Notes: a model not told the origin generated them from the letters alone. A stretch of DNA of 40,731 nucleotides from Hyphomicrobiales bacterium (GCA_900469625.1 UBXV01000040.1:75213-115943); one strand, 5' to 3'; positions 15,566 through 24,887 are shown, numbered from the stretch's first letter. A program made the numbers and translations.

Positions 15566-16509
15566 CTCTGTTTCACCTTGTTGAGGGCTTTGACATAGAT
15601 CGACGCCAGGCCGAAGACGGTCACGAACAGGATGACGGCATAGGCGGAGGCATAGCCCGTGCGCCATTTCTCGAAGGCTTCACGCTTCAGGTTGATCGAC
15701 GTCAGCTCGGTGATCGAGCCCGGCCCGCCCCCCGTCAGTTGCACCACGAGATCGAACATCTTGAAATTCTCGATGCCGCGGAAAAGGATGGCGAGCATCA
15801 GGAACGGCAGCACCATGGGAACGGTGATGGTCCAGAACTGCCGCCAGCTGCTGGCGCGGTCGCATTCCGCCGCCTCATAGATGCTGCTTGGGATGGACCG
15901 AAGTCCGGCAAGGCAGATGAGCATCACGAACGGCGTCCACATCCAGGTATCGACGATGATGATCGACCAGGGCGCCAGCGCGGTGTCGCCGATCATCGAG
16001 AAGCTCGAGGGATCGGCACCCGTCAGGAATCCGACCGCGTAATTGAAGAGACCGATCTGCGGCTGGTAGAGGAAGGTCCAGAAGTTTCCGACGACGGCGG
16101 GGCTCAGCATCATCGGCAGCACGATGATCGTCGTCCATAAATCGTTGCCGCGAAACTTCTTGTTGATGAGATAGGCGAGCGAAAAGCCGATCAGCACCTG
16201 AAGGACGATCGTCCAGATCAGGAAATGGGCCGTGGCCTGCATCGTCAGCCAGATGTCTTCGTCGGTCAGGATGTTGAGATAGTTGCGAAGGCCGACAAAC
16301 TGGACCGGCTCGTTCGGGCGGTTCACGCGAAAATTGGTGAAGCTCAGCCGGATCGTCCAGATCAGCGGAAAGATGTTGATGGCCAGCAGCAACACGATGG
16401 ACGGCGCCACGAAAATCCAGGCGATGGCGCGGTCCGACAGCCCCTTGATGCGTTGCGCGACCGGCGGCGGCGTCGCTTGCGCAGCGCGGTCGATCGATGA
16501 ATGGAGCAT
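15562..16509 (-). CDS. ABC transporter permease, MalF/UgpA-like
   Basis: This 315-residue inner-membrane protein has about six helices and a cytoplasmic N terminus of about 30 residues. The EAA loop is YEAAECDRASSWRQFWTITVPMVLPFL at about 220-246. I chose ATG 16509 because GGGGAA lies about 5 bases upstream; longer in-frame options run into the intergenic hairpin. It overlaps the MalG-like permease by 4 bases. It forms the other half of the membrane channel and receives substrate from the binding protein encoded upstream. Confidence 0.92.
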   Translation of the reverse strand: MLHSSIDRAAQATPPPVAQRIKGLSDRAIAWIFVAPSIVLLLAINIFPLIWTIRLSFTNFRVNRPNEPVQFVGLRNYLNILTDEDIWLTMQATAHFLIWTIVLQVLIGFSLAYLINKKFRGNDLWTTIIVLPMMLSPAVVGNFWTFLYQPQIGLFNYAVGFLTGADPSSFSMIGDTALAPWSIIIVDTWMWTPFVMLICLAGLRSIPSSIYEAAECDRASSWRQFWTITVPMVLPFLMLAILFRGIENFKMFDLVVQLTGGGPGSITELTSINLKREAFEKWRTGYASAYAVILFVTVFGLASIYVKALNKVKQR

Positions 16510-16540
16510 TCTATTCCCCTTAGGCATTGAGACGATGGCG

Positions 16541-16577
16541 TGCAGGGCCGGCTCCGAGCACCGGTTCCGGCCCTGCA
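16541..16577 (-). repeat. Stable intergenic stem-loop between binding protein and permease genes
   Basis: TGCAGGGCCGG (16541-16551) and CCGGCCCTGCA (16567-16577) form a perfect 11-bp stem with a 15-base loop. It lies 38 bases after the binding protein stop and before the permease ribosome site. There is no T tract, so it is more likely an mRNA-stabilising or processing element that keeps binding protein levels above those of the membrane subunits, as in other ABC operons. Confidence 0.6.
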
Positions 16578-16614
16578 TGGACGCTGCCCGCCGGGAGGCG
16601 GCGGGCCATTCGCG

Positions 16615-17949
16615 TCAGTACTTGCCTTCGTCTTCGAAGATGTCCTTCCAGTCCTCGGCCAGACCGTCGAGCGCATCCTTTGCGGTGCCCTGTTTCGCCA
16701 CGACATAGTCGTGGAAGCGCTTCTGGGACGCCTGGAGCAGGGACGCGTAGGACGGTTCCGCCCAGAAGTCCTTCACGATCGCCATCGAATCGAGGAACGT
16801 CTGCGCATAGGGCTGGCTCGTCGCAAAGCCCGGATCCTCGACGACCGAACGCAGGGCCGAATAGCCGCCGAGCGACCACCACTTCTTCTGGATTTCGGGC
16901 TGCGCGAACCACTTGATGTAGTCGAGCGCTTCCTGCTGCTTGTCGGAGGCGGCAACGACCGAGATCCCCTGCCCGCCGAGCTGGGCGAACTGGATGCCGG
17001 TCGGGCCGGCGGGGTTGGCGAAGTAGCCGGACTTGTCGCCGCCGACATTGGCATCGACGTGAATGCCCGGCCACGTGAAGGCGAAGTTCATCTGCAGGGC
17101 GACCTGGCCCGACTTGTAGGCGTCGATGTCCTCCGACATGTAGGCGTCGGAATGGCCAGGAGGCGTGCAGCAATCGTAAAGCGCCTTGTAGAACTCCAGC
17201 CCCTTGATCGCGTCGGCAGAGTTTACGAACCCGTCGAGCTCATAGGCTTTCTTCGGGTTTCCGTATTCGAAGCCGAAACTGTAAAGCACATCCATGGCAC
17301 CCATGGTGATGCCTTCCGAGCCGCGCTCAGTGTAGATCGCGGCGCCGTAGACGGTCTTGCCGTCGATTTTCCGGCCCTGGAAGAATTCGGCGATATCTTT
17401 CAGTTCCGCGAAGGTCTTCGGCACGCCCAGGTCACGGCCGTATTTCTGCTTGAACTCGGCCTGCAACTCGGGGCGGGAGAACCAGTCCTTGCGATAGGTC
17501 CAGCCGACCACGTCGCCGAACGCCGGCAACGCCCAATAGTTCGGCGTGTTCTTCGGCCACTCCGCGTAACCGACGACGGTTGCCGGAATGAAATCGCTCA
17601 TCTTGATCCCTTCCTTGTCGAAGAAATCGTTGAGCTTGATGTATTGACCGTTCTCGGCCGCGCCGCCGATCCACTGGCTGTCGCCAATCATGAGATCGCA
17701 CAGCTTGCCGCCGGAGTTCAGCTCGTTCAGCATCCGGTCTGCGAAGTTCGGCCATGGCACGAATTCGAACTTCATCGTGTTGCCGCTCTTGGCTTCGAAG
17801 TCCTTGCTCAGCTCGACGAGCGCATTGGCCGGGTCCCAGGCCGCCCAGCAAAGGGTCAGCTCCGCAGCCGAAGCCTGCGTGCCGGCAGCGCCTGCAATGG
17901 TGACGTAGGCTCCCACGATGAGTGTGGAGCTCAAGAGTATCGATTTCAT
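16615..17949 (-). CDS. ABC transporter substrate-binding protein (MalE/UgpB-like)
   Basis: This 444-residue protein has an N-terminal signal peptide (about 1-29, ending ASA-AE), so it should be a periplasmic receptor. The mature part begins ELTLCWAAWDPANALVELSKDFEAKSG, the typical opening of family 1 (sugar/polyol) binding proteins, and many aromatic residues could line a carbohydrate pocket. Ribosome binding is strong (GGAGGAGGAA before ATG 17949). It is the first gene of the operon and is divergent from the LacI-type regulator. The known glycerol-binding GlpV is, as I recall, longer, so this is probably not glycerol's main receptor. The true ligand is unknown. Confidence 0.9.
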   Translation of the reverse strand: MKSILLSSTLIVGAYVTIAGAAGTQASAAELTLCWAAWDPANALVELSKDFEAKSGNTMKFEFVPWPNFADRMLNELNSGGKLCDLMIGDSQWIGGAAENGQYIKLNDFFDKEGIKMSDFIPATVVGYAEWPKNTPNYWALPAFGDVVGWTYRKDWFSRPELQAEFKQKYGRDLGVPKTFAELKDIAEFFQGRKIDGKTVYGAAIYTERGSEGITMGAMDVLYSFGFEYGNPKKAYELDGFVNSADAIKGLEFYKALYDCCTPPGHSDAYMSEDIDAYKSGQVALQMNFAFTWPGIHVDANVGGDKSGYFANPAGPTGIQFAQLGGQGISVVAASDKQQEALDYIKWFAQPEIQKKWWSLGGYSALRSVVEDPGFATSQPYAQTFLDSMAIVKDFWAEPSYASLLQASQKRFHDYVVAKQGTAKDALDGLAEDWKDIFEDEGKY

Positions 17950-18097
17950 TGTGGGGTTCCTCCTCCCAGTGCCTTCCGACCTCCATCGGAAGGATCAAAA
18001 CGCCCGAGCCGGGCGGTTGGCGCATCGAAATCCTTTGTGGCTTGCGGCTCACGCATCGACGATCGGAGCCCGCGTCCCTAGCCGGATGATTCATAAC

Positions 18098-18143
18098 TGA
18101 GGTGCGCACCTCAACGCAAGTGATTTTTGAGGTGCGCACATCA
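18098..18143. promoter_or_regulatory. Twin LacI-type operators in the divergent promoter region
   Basis: TGAGGTGCGCACCTCA (18098-18113) is a perfect 16-bp palindrome with the central CG typical of LacI-family sites. TGAGGTGCGCACATCA (18128-18143) is the same site with one changed base. Their centres are 30 bp apart, close to three helical turns, so two dimers could sit on one DNA face. The first lies between a weak -35 (TTGCGT) and -10 (TATGAA) for the minus-strand operon. The regulator ATG is 64 bases beyond the second. Confidence 0.85.
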
Positions 18144-18206
18144 ATTGTTGATTTCACGCCTGAATTAGTGGAGTAGATTGCAAGACGTTCACACCGGGAG
18201 TTCCGA

Positions 18207-19229
18207 ATGCGGCCAACGGCCAAAGATCTCGCTGAGGCTGCAGGGTTAAGCCTTGCAACCGTCGACCGCGTCCTCAACGACCGGCCGAACGTCAGTGAGA
18301 AGGCCGTTCGCAAGGTGAACGAGGCCATTGAAAGAATTGGCTTTATTCGCAATCCGGCCGCAGTCAGCCTTGCCCGCAACAAAAGCTATCGCTTCCGCTT
18401 CATTCTTCCCACGACCGGCGATCTCTATCTGGCCGAACTGATCCAGCGGGTTGAGGAAGCGCAGGCCCTCATGAAGGGCGACCTCGTCGATATCGACGTC
18501 GTGCAGATATCGGTCGACGACCCCCACAGGGTGGCGAAGTACTTGTCTGAAATCGACGAGGACATCTTTGACGGCATCGCCCTGATGGCACCGGAATCGC
18601 CACAGGTCCGCGACGCGATCGGCCGCCTCATCGAGCGCGGCATCAAGTTCGTGCAGTTTCTGTCCGGACAGGAAAAACTGCCGACCGCCGATTTCGTCGG
18701 TGTCGACAACTTCGCCGCCGGGGCAACCGCTGCCAAGATCATCGGTCGTTTCGTCGGCGGCAAGCCGGGCAAGGTTTTGGTCGTCGCCGAGACGATGCAG
18801 TCGCTGGACAGCATCCAGCGCCGCTTCGGTTTCGACAACACGATCAACCGGCAGTTTCCCCATCTCCAGTGTCTGCCGTCCATCGAGACCCATGGCGATG
18901 AACGCAGGGCCGCCCAGGTGGTCAGTCGGATCCTCGAAAGAAACCAGGACATTGTCTCGATCTACGTGCTCAGCGCAGAAGCCCGCATCCCGCTGGAGGG
19001 CGCAGCCGCCTTCACCGATCTTCGCCCGCTGACGGTCGTCGTTCACGAGCGCACCCCCTTCAGCGAAAACGGGCTGCGCGATGATCGCATCGATGCTGTC
19101 ATTGCCCAGGACCCCGGCCATGCCGTCAGGAGCGCGATCCGTATCATGCGCGCGCGTGCCGACGCGCGCGAACCCTACGCCGCACAGGACAAGATCCGCA
19201 TCGAGGTCCTTCTCAAGGAAAATCTCTGA
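18207..19229 (+). CDS. LacI-family transcriptional regulator of the divergent ABC operon
   Basis: This 340-residue protein has an N-terminal LacI helix-turn-helix (MRPTAKDLAEAAGLSLATVDRVLNDRPNVSEKAVRKVNEAIERIG, residues 1-45), a hinge and a periplasmic-binding-protein-like effector domain (about 62-335). The hinge lacks the usual LxxxxLA start and reads NPAAVSLARNKSYRFRFILP, so the effector domain may be of the less common sugar-sensing branch. Ribosome binding is good (GGGAG before ATG 18207). The palindromes at 18098-18143 lie between it and the transporter operon, so it probably represses both until a sugar or polyol inducer binds. No downstream gene is co-transcribed on this strand. Confidence 0.9.
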   Translation: MRPTAKDLAEAAGLSLATVDRVLNDRPNVSEKAVRKVNEAIERIGFIRNPAAVSLARNKSYRFRFILPTTGDLYLAELIQRVEEAQALMKGDLVDIDVVQISVDDPHRVAKYLSEIDEDIFDGIALMAPESPQVRDAIGRLIERGIKFVQFLSGQEKLPTADFVGVDNFAAGATAAKIIGRFVGGKPGKVLVVAETMQSLDSIQRRFGFDNTINRQFPHLQCLPSIETHGDERRAAQVVSRILERNQDIVSIYVLSAEARIPLEGAAAFTDLRPLTVVVHERTPFSENGLRDDRIDAVIAQDPGHAVRSAIRIMRARADAREPYAAQDKIRIEVLLKENL

Positions 19230-19396
19230 TCGAGATTTCAACGCCCCCTCTGGCATGGCCACGCGCCGTCTTTTGCGCGCAAGGAACCCGGTAGTTTTGA
19301 GAGGCGAAAAGCCGCCGCCGCCGGGCAATCATCAGTTAACGAATGAAAGGCATGCTCCCGCCAGTTGCCGACACCCCTGCCCCCGCCGGCAACTCA

Positions 19397-19427
19397 AAAC
19401 CGCAATCCAAACCCTGGATTGCGGTTT
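19397..19427 (+). repeat. Perfect 13-bp stem-loop before a small ORF
   Basis: AAACCGCAATCCA and TGGATTGCGGTTT form a perfect stem with a 5-base loop (AACCC). It lies about 170 bases after the LacI-type gene and ends about 18 bases before a small ORF's ATG. It is followed by CCCCC, not a T tract, so it could be a Rho-linked end, a leader structure or part of a small RNA. Bases 19230-19396 hold nothing else I can support. Confidence 0.5.
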
Positions 19428-19445
19428 CCCCCTTCGGAGCAGCAC

Positions 19446-19568
19446 ATGGGCTATGATTGGAATGGCGCCCGCTGGCGACGCGTCAGAATGGCCAGATACG
19501 GCACTGCGGTGGCATTGGCAGGTCTGCTCGTTGCTGTCGCTGCACAGGTCGTGACCAGGGCCCTTTAA
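19446..19568 (+). CDS. Possible 40-residue single-helix membrane protein
   Basis: The ORF starts MGYDWNGARWRRVRMARYGT and continues into a hydrophobic helix (about 19-37: TAVALAGLLVAVAAQVV). The N terminus is basic and aromatic, so it would be a single-pass membrane peptide with the N terminus inside. GGAG lies about 7 bases before ATG 19446. The strong hairpin just upstream and the lack of other genes here support a real transcript. The region 19569-19833 after it is non-coding and leads into kup. Coding status is uncertain, because such short ORFs arise by chance in GC-rich DNA. Confidence 0.4.
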   Translation: MGYDWNGARWRRVRMARYGTAVALAGLLVAVAAQVVTRAL

Positions 19569-19833
19569 CGCCGCCGACCTTGCCTGCTTGCCCGTCGTCC
19601 GCAGCGTTTTGCCCCCCGCTGACGATCAACACCTCCCCTATTTCACCCGTTAAGGGCCGGCGCACGCGACGTCGGCGGCACAAGAGCGACCGCTGCCAGC
19701 TGCAAATCCCGTTGCCGGACGAATTCGCGCCCGACCGCTCCTCCGCAACACGCGCACGAGGTGGATTGCCTCGCATGATGCATTGCACCATATAGTCCCA
19801 TCAAAACACCAAGGCTCAGCATCCGGAGTACAG

Positions 19834-21732
19834 ATGACCACCGTGCGTAACGAAGCTTCGGTCCCACAGACCGAAACGCGCAAATTTCTTGTCCTGTTGC
19901 TTGGCTGCGTCGGCGTCGTCTACGGCGACATCGGAACGAGCCCGCTCTACGCGTTTCGCGAGGCGCTGCGCCCGTTTTCCGCCGATGGCGTGCACGATAA
20001 CGAGGTGATCGGCCTCATCTCGCTGATGGTCTGGACGCTGACGATCATCGTGACGTTCAAGTACGTGCTGTTTCTCTTGCGCGCAGACAACGACGGCGAA
20101 GGCGGAACGCTGTCGCTTCTTGCACTCCTGATGAAAAAGACGGGCAACTTCATGCCCGTGCTGTTTTTCGCCGGACTGATCGGGGCGGCCCTGTTCATCG
20201 GCGACGCCATGATCACTCCGGCGCTGTCCGTGATGTCGGCGCTCGAGGGCATGAAGCTCGTCACCCCGGCCTTTTCCGGCTACGTGCTGCCGCTGTCGGC
20301 CGCGATCATGGTCGTGCTGTTCTCTGTCCAGTCAAAGGGCACCCAGGCGGTTGCCAAGCTCTTCGGGCCGATTACCGTGGTGTGGTTTCTTGCCATGGCA
20401 TGGGGCGGCCTCATCCACATCGGCGACGACTGGACGATCCTCCAGGCGCTCAATCCGGTCAACGCCCTCTGGTTCATCACCCATGCCGGCTGGGCGGGGC
20501 TGGTCGTGCTCGGTGCCGTGTTCCTGACGGTGACCGGGGCAGAAGCGCTCTATGCCGACCTCGGCCATTTCGGGCGAAAGCCGATCAGCACCGCCTGGTT
20601 CTCGCTCGTCTTTCCTGCCTTGGCGCTCAACTATCTCGGCCAGGGTGCGCTCGTGCTCAGCCGGCCCGAGGCCGCCGAAAACCCGTTCTTCCTTCTCTAC
20701 CCGGAATGGTCGCTGTTGCCGATGGTGATCCTCGCGACGATGGCGACCATCATCGCCAGCCAGGCCGTCATCACCGGCGCTTTCTCGCTCGCAAGACAGG
20801 CGGTCCACCTCGGTTTCCTGCCACGCCTGCTGATCAAGTTCACATCCGAGACCAACACCGGGCAGATCTACGTGCCCGCCGTGAACGTCCTGCTGTTCGT
20901 CGGTGTGATCGTGCTGATCTTCTCCTTTGGCGATTCCGAATCGCTTGCCACCGCCTACGGCATATCGGTCACCGGCGCGATGGTGGTGACGACGATCATG
21001 GCGTTCCAGTTCCTGCGTTCCGTATGGGGATATTCCACGCTTCTGGCGGCGCTGCTGCTGCTGCCGCTTTTGGCCATCGAGAGCGTCTTCCTTGTCGCCA
21101 ACCTGCTCAAGATCCACGATGGCGGCTGGGTGCCCGTCGCGCTGGCGCTTGCCATCATACTCATCATGTGGACGTGGACGCGCGGGTCGCGCATGCTGCG
21201 GGAGAAGACGGCGCGCCACGATGTCCCGCTTGAGACCTTCATCCGCTCCATCGAGAAGTCGACGCACGCGCCGCAGACGGTGCGCGGCACCGCGGTCTTT
21301 CTCACCAGCGTCGGCGACAAGACGCCGGCGGTCCTTCTCCACAACATCAAGCACAATCACGTCCTGCACGAAAACAACGTCATCCTGACCGTGCGCACGT
21401 CGGACCATCCTTACGTCGCGCAGGAAGACCGGGTAACGCTGACGAAGCTTTCCGACAGGTTTACAAGGCTGGAACTCTGCTTCGGCTTCATGGACGAACC
21501 CAACGTTTCCAAGGCGCTGTCGCTTTGCAAGAAGGCCGGCTTCAAGTTCGAGATCATGCAGACCTCGTTCTATCTCGGCCGCAGGACGCTCATCAGCGAT
21601 CCGAACTCCGGCCTGCCCCGCTGGCAGGACAATCTCTACATCGCGCTCGCCGGGCTCGGCATCGATCCGTCATCCTACTTCAAGCTGCCCGCCAACCGGG
21701 TCGTCGAGATCGGCGAGCAGGTGACGATCTGA
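19834..21732 (+). CDS. kup: Kup-family potassium uptake permease
   Basis: This 632-residue inner-membrane protein imports K+ with protons. It starts with the family hallmark [22 protein letters not shown] at about 25-45 and has about 12 transmembrane helices in the first 450 residues. Other Kup segments include [11 protein letters not shown] and [18 protein letters not shown] hydrophilic cytoplasmic C-terminal domain follows (about 455-632). ATG 19834 has GGAG 7 bases upstream and the usual Kup length; the in-frame start at 19783 is less likely. A possible -10 (TATAGT, about 19791) lies just upstream. corA follows on the same strand after about 80 bases, which makes a potassium/magnesium transport pair. 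Confidence 0.95.
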   Translation: MTTVRNEASVPQTETRKFLVLLLGCVGVVYGDIGTSPLYAFREALRPFSADGVHDNEVIGLISLMVWTLTIIVTFKYVLFLLRADNDGEGGTLSLLALLMKKTGNFMPVLFFAGLIGAALFIGDAMITPALSVMSALEGMKLVTPAFSGYVLPLSAAIMVVLFSVQSKGTQAVAKLFGPITVVWFLAMAWGGLIHIGDDWTILQALNPVNALWFITHAGWAGLVVLGAVFLTVTGAEALYADLGHFGRKPISTAWFSLVFPALALNYLGQGALVLSRPEAAENPFFLLYPEWSLLPMVILATMATIIASQAVITGAFSLARQAVHLGFLPRLLIKFTSETNTGQIYVPAVNVLLFVGVIVLIFSFGDSESLATAYGISVTGAMVVTTIMAFQFLRSVWGYSTLLAALLLLPLLAIESVFLVANLLKIHDGGWVPVALALAIILIMWTWTRGSRMLREKTARHDVPLETFIRSIEKSTHAPQTVRGTAVFLTSVGDKTPAVLLHNIKHNHVLHENNVILTVRTSDHPYVAQEDRVTLTKLSDRFTRLELCFGFMDEPNVSKALSLCKKAGFKFEIMQTSFYLGRRTLISDPNSGLPRWQDNLYIALAGLGIDPSSYFKLPANRVVEIGEQVTI

Positions 21733-21811
21733 GCGCGGCCAGCGCCGGGCGACGTTCGGCCGGGGCGGCCATCCCGGCGCCGGGCAAGCAATCCAACAGC
21801 GGACCACGCAC

Positions 21812-22777
21812 ATGACAGTCATCGCTTCCTATCTGTACCGTGCCGGCAAACGCACAGACGAGGTTCCGCTCGCGGCGAAACCCCTCGACGCCCGCGAAGG
21901 CGAATTCGTCTGGATCGGGGTCAGCGACCCGACTGCGGACGAAATGGCCAATCTCCAGGCCATGTTCGGCCTGCATCCGCTGGCGGTCGAGGACGCACTG
22001 AACGGCAAGCAGGTTCCCAAGGTCGATATCTACGGCGACCAGTTGTTCGTCGTCATCAAGACGGCCCACCTCGAAGGCGAGAAGATCGCCTATGGCGAGA
22101 CCTGCATCTTCGTCGGCAAGCATCACCTCGTCTCGGTGCGCCACGGCTCGGCGCGCTCCCACAGCGAACTGCGCCAGCAACTCGAACAGTCACCGCAACT
22201 GCTCGAGCATGGGCCCGATTATGTACTGCACGGCATCATCGACTTCGTCGTCGACGGCTACCTGCCGATGGTCGAGACGCTCGAGGACAAGATCCTGGAG
22301 CTGGAAAAGCACGTGCTCATGTCCTTCCTGCAGCCCGAGCAGATCAGGCGCGTCTTCCGCATGCGACGCCACGTCATCCGGTTCCAGCGCGTGCTTGGGC
22401 CGATGGGCGAAGTGGTGGGAAAGCTGAGCCACCTCGACCTGCCCTGTATCGACGACAACGCGAGGCCCTTCTTCAAGGACGTGCACGATCATGTCAGGCG
22501 CGTGGAAGGCTTGGTCAGTGGCCTTCGCGAAATCATGACCTCGGTCTTCGAGGCCTCGAACCTTCTCGAGCAGCAACGCCAGGGCACCATCACCCGCCAG
22601 CTTGCCGCCTGGGCGGCAATCCTCGCCGTGCCGACAGCAATTGCCGGCATCTACGGCATGAATTTCGAGAACATGCCGGAACTCGCGACGCGCTACGGCT
22701 ACTTCGCCGTCCTCGGCGTCATCGCCACGCTGTGCGCCATTCTCTACTGGCGGTTCAAGAAATCCGGCTGGCTCTAG
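21812..22777 (+). CDS. corA: CorA-family magnesium (divalent cation) channel
   Basis: This 321-residue protein has the CorA layout: an alpha/beta cytoplasmic domain, a long coiled helix (about 145-250) and two C-terminal transmembrane helices. The YGMN selectivity motif (281-284) ends the first helix and is followed by the acidic loop FENMPE. It mediates passive Mg2+, and possibly Co2+ or Ni2+, entry as a pentamer. It follows kup by about 80 bases and may share its transcript. An 8-bp stem (22764-22771 with 22784-22791) overlaps the stop codon but has no T tract. Family-level assignment is firm. Confidence 0.94.
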   Translation: MTVIASYLYRAGKRTDEVPLAAKPLDAREGEFVWIGVSDPTADEMANLQAMFGLHPLAVEDALNGKQVPKVDIYGDQLFVVIKTAHLEGEKIAYGETCIFVGKHHLVSVRHGSARSHSELRQQLEQSPQLLEHGPDYVLHGIIDFVVDGYLPMVETLEDKILELEKHVLMSFLQPEQIRRVFRMRRHVIRFQRVLGPMGEVVGKLSHLDLPCIDDNARPFFKDVHDHVRRVEGLVSGLREIMTSVFEASNLLEQQRQGTITRQLAAWAAILAVPTAIAGIYGMNFENMPELATRYGYFAVLGVIATLCAILYWRFKKSGWL

Positions 22778-22907
22778 CAGCATCCAGCCGGTCAACACAC
22801 GGGCGTGCGGGCAGCGGGCGCAAAATCGCGGCATAGCTCCATGTTTCCATTCGGAAAATTGTGTCTATGAATGCTTTGGGAACGCAAGGCACATTCGATC
22901 GTGAAAC

Positions 22908-23456
22908 ATGGCAGCGAAAAAAAGCAACCGAAACAGCATCACGCAAAAGCCCAAAACCCTCCTGCAGCAGCTTGCCGCCGAGCCGCAGACACTGTTTTCG
23001 GGCGCGTTTCGCCAACAATATGCGGCATTGTGTTTCCGCTATCGCAACGGCGGCCCGGATGTCGAGGTGCTGGTCATGACATCGCGCGGCAGCGGCCGTT
23101 GGGTCATTCCCAAGGGGTGGCCGATGAAGAAGAAAAAGGCGCATGAGGTTGCGGCAATCGAAGCCTGGGAAGAAGCCGGCGTCAAGGGCAAGGTCCGCAA
23201 GGACCCGGTGGGCAGATACACCTATTTGAAATGGCTGGAGAACGGCGACGTGGCCCCGGCCATTGTCGACATCTACGAGGTGGAGGTCCTGGCCATGGCC
23301 GATGGCTTCAAGGAAAAAGGTCAGCGCGAATTGGCTTGGGTCTCACCCGCCGAGGCGGCAAGGCGGGTGCGCGAGGTCGAGCTGAAATCGTTCCTGGTCG
23401 AGTTCAGACCCGGCGCGGAGGCCAACCGCAGGAACGGGAAACTCAGCGACGGCTGA
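22908..23456 (+). CDS. Nudix hydrolase with an atypical Nudix box
   Basis: This 182-residue protein has a central Nudix domain (about 35-165). The box begins GRWVIPKGWPMKKKKAHEVAAIEAWEEAGV at about 63-92. Compared with the consensus GX5EX7REUXEEXGU, the first E is K and the R before EAWEEAG is I. The EEAG metal ligands are kept, so hydrolysis of nucleoside-diphosphate-X or inositol/diadenosine polyphosphates is possible but altered. The PKGWPM signature recalls diadenosine/diphosphoinositol polyphosphate hydrolases. The first 35 residues are basic and low in complexity. ATG 22908 has no strong ribosome site. Confidence 0.88.
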   Translation: MAAKKSNRNSITQKPKTLLQQLAAEPQTLFSGAFRQQYAALCFRYRNGGPDVEVLVMTSRGSGRWVIPKGWPMKKKKAHEVAAIEAWEEAGVKGKVRKDPVGRYTYLKWLENGDVAPAIVDIYEVEVLAMADGFKEKGQRELAWVSPAEAARRVREVELKSFLVEFRPGAEANRRNGKLSDG

Positions 23457-23730
23457 GACAGTCACGGCAGAGCGCGGGCAGATGCCCCAAGCGAGCTTCA
23501 CCACCCGCTGATCAGTACTGTGGATGCCGCGATCACCTGTTGGCGCGGGCCCTGGATCATTCGCATATCTGTCGCAACGGTGACATATTCTGACAATGAT
23601 CAATTGCACGGCATGGATAGTGATTGTTAGATACCCCTAATTCATGGATGCTCATGCCTGGAGAATTCGAAACCGTGAGCACCGCTGGAACGCAGTTCGA
23701 AGCGATGCGGCGCGACCATTTGGGGGATTG

Positions 23731-24141
23731 ATGGAAGAGGATCGCGAGCGCACGTTTGTCGTGGATCTACCCGATGCCGACACGGCGGACTCCGGAATTT
23801 TCACCTGGGATATCGTCCAGGACCGCGTCTACGGCGATGCCGCGCTGGCGGAACTGTTCGGTCTTGCCGCCGACGAAACCAATCGTGGACTACCTTTGAA
23901 ACTCTACCTGGCGCGCGTTCATCCCGACGATCGGCCGCAGCTGGCCAGGAAAATCACCGAGACGATCGTTGGCGGACGGGCACAGCAGTCTACCTATCGC
24001 GTCAGGACACGCGGCGGTCGCTACGTTTCCGTCATTGCTTTCGGCCGATGCTTTCGCAATCGCGAAGATACGCCGGTGCTCTACTCCGGCATCGTTGTTC
24101 TCGAAAGCGCGACCTCGACCAACGACAACCGCCGACACTGA
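23731..24141 (+). CDS. PAS-domain protein
   Basis: This 136-residue protein is almost entirely one PAS fold of the PAS_3 type (about 20-125). Characteristic segments are SGIFTWDIVQDRVYGDAALAELFGL, YLARVHPDDRPQLARKI and STYRVRTRGGRYVSVIAFGR. PAS domains bind small ligands or partner proteins. No kinase, GGDEF or HTH domain is attached, so it would act by protein contact or as a stand-alone sensor. I chose ATG 23731 because GGGGGA lies about 5 bases upstream; an in-frame start at 23644 adds residues of no obvious family. No neighbour on this strand is in an operon with it. The intervals 23457-23730 and 24142-24380 hold no other gene I can support. Confidence 0.8.
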   Translation: MEEDRERTFVVDLPDADTADSGIFTWDIVQDRVYGDAALAELFGLAADETNRGLPLKLYLARVHPDDRPQLARKITETIVGGRAQQSTYRVRTRGGRYVSVIAFGRCFRNREDTPVLYSGIVVLESATSTNDNRRH

Positions 24142-24380
24142 GCCAGGAGGCGCCGAACTCCAAGGCCCCGCCGAGGAACATGGCTCTGCGCGCAACATAC
24201 GGGACCCAGCCCGGATGGTCCGCGGCCGATGGCCACTCTGCGCTTTCGTCAGGCGAGCCCACATGTGAAATCGCCAAGAGCAGCAGGAGCGCAACCGTTC
24301 ATGTCGTCACCGCCGGCACGACAGGCAACGACATGCGCAACGATCGGCCCCGCCTCGCCCGCAACTGAAGGCGTTGGCCG

Positions 24381-24887
24381 CTACGCGGCCGCCTCACGCC
24401 TGGGCAGCACCCAGTTCGGTCGCGGAAAATGGCAGGTATAGCCATTCGGATAGCGTTCGAGATAGTCCTGGTGTTCCGGCTCCGCTTCCCAGAAATCCCC
24501 GGCCGGCTCGACCGAGGTCACGGCTTTTCCCGGCCACAGGCCAGACGCATCCACATCGGCGATGGTGTCTTTGGCAACGCGCCGCTGCTCCTCGCTGAGA
24601 ACGTAGATCGCCGAGCGATAGGAGGTGCCAACGTCGTTGCCCTGGCGGTTGAGCGTGGTCGGGTCGTGGATCTGGAAGAAGTATTCGAGAATCCGGCGGT
24701 AGCTGATGACATCCGGATCGAAGACGATCTCGATCGCTTCGGCATGGGTGCCATGGTTGCGATAGGTCGCATTCGGCACATCGCCGCCAGTATAGCCCAC
24801 GCGAGTGTTGATGACGCCGGGCAGCGCACGGATGAGATCCTGCATGCCCCAAAAGCAGCCACCGGCCAGAACGGCTTTTTCGGTCAT
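24381..24887 (-). CDS. msrA: Peptide methionine sulfoxide reductase A
   Basis: This 168-residue enzyme reduces the S-form of methionine sulfoxide in oxidised proteins using thioredoxin. It shows the MsrA hallmark GGCFWG with catalytic C11, and [18 protein letters not shown] and [20 protein letters not shown] downstream. The C-terminal resolving-cysteine region is short, and YPNGYTCHF holds the one late cysteine (about 154). No MsrB is nearby. It faces away from the small cysteine protein at 25263. Confidence 0.95.
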   Translation of the reverse strand: MTEKAVLAGGCFWGMQDLIRALPGVINTRVGYTGGDVPNATYRNHGTHAEAIEIVFDPDVISYRRILEYFFQIHDPTTLNRQGNDVGTSYRSAIYVLSEEQRRVAKDTIADVDASGLWPGKAVTSVEPAGDFWEAEPEHQDYLERYPNGYTCHFPRPNWVLPRREAAA

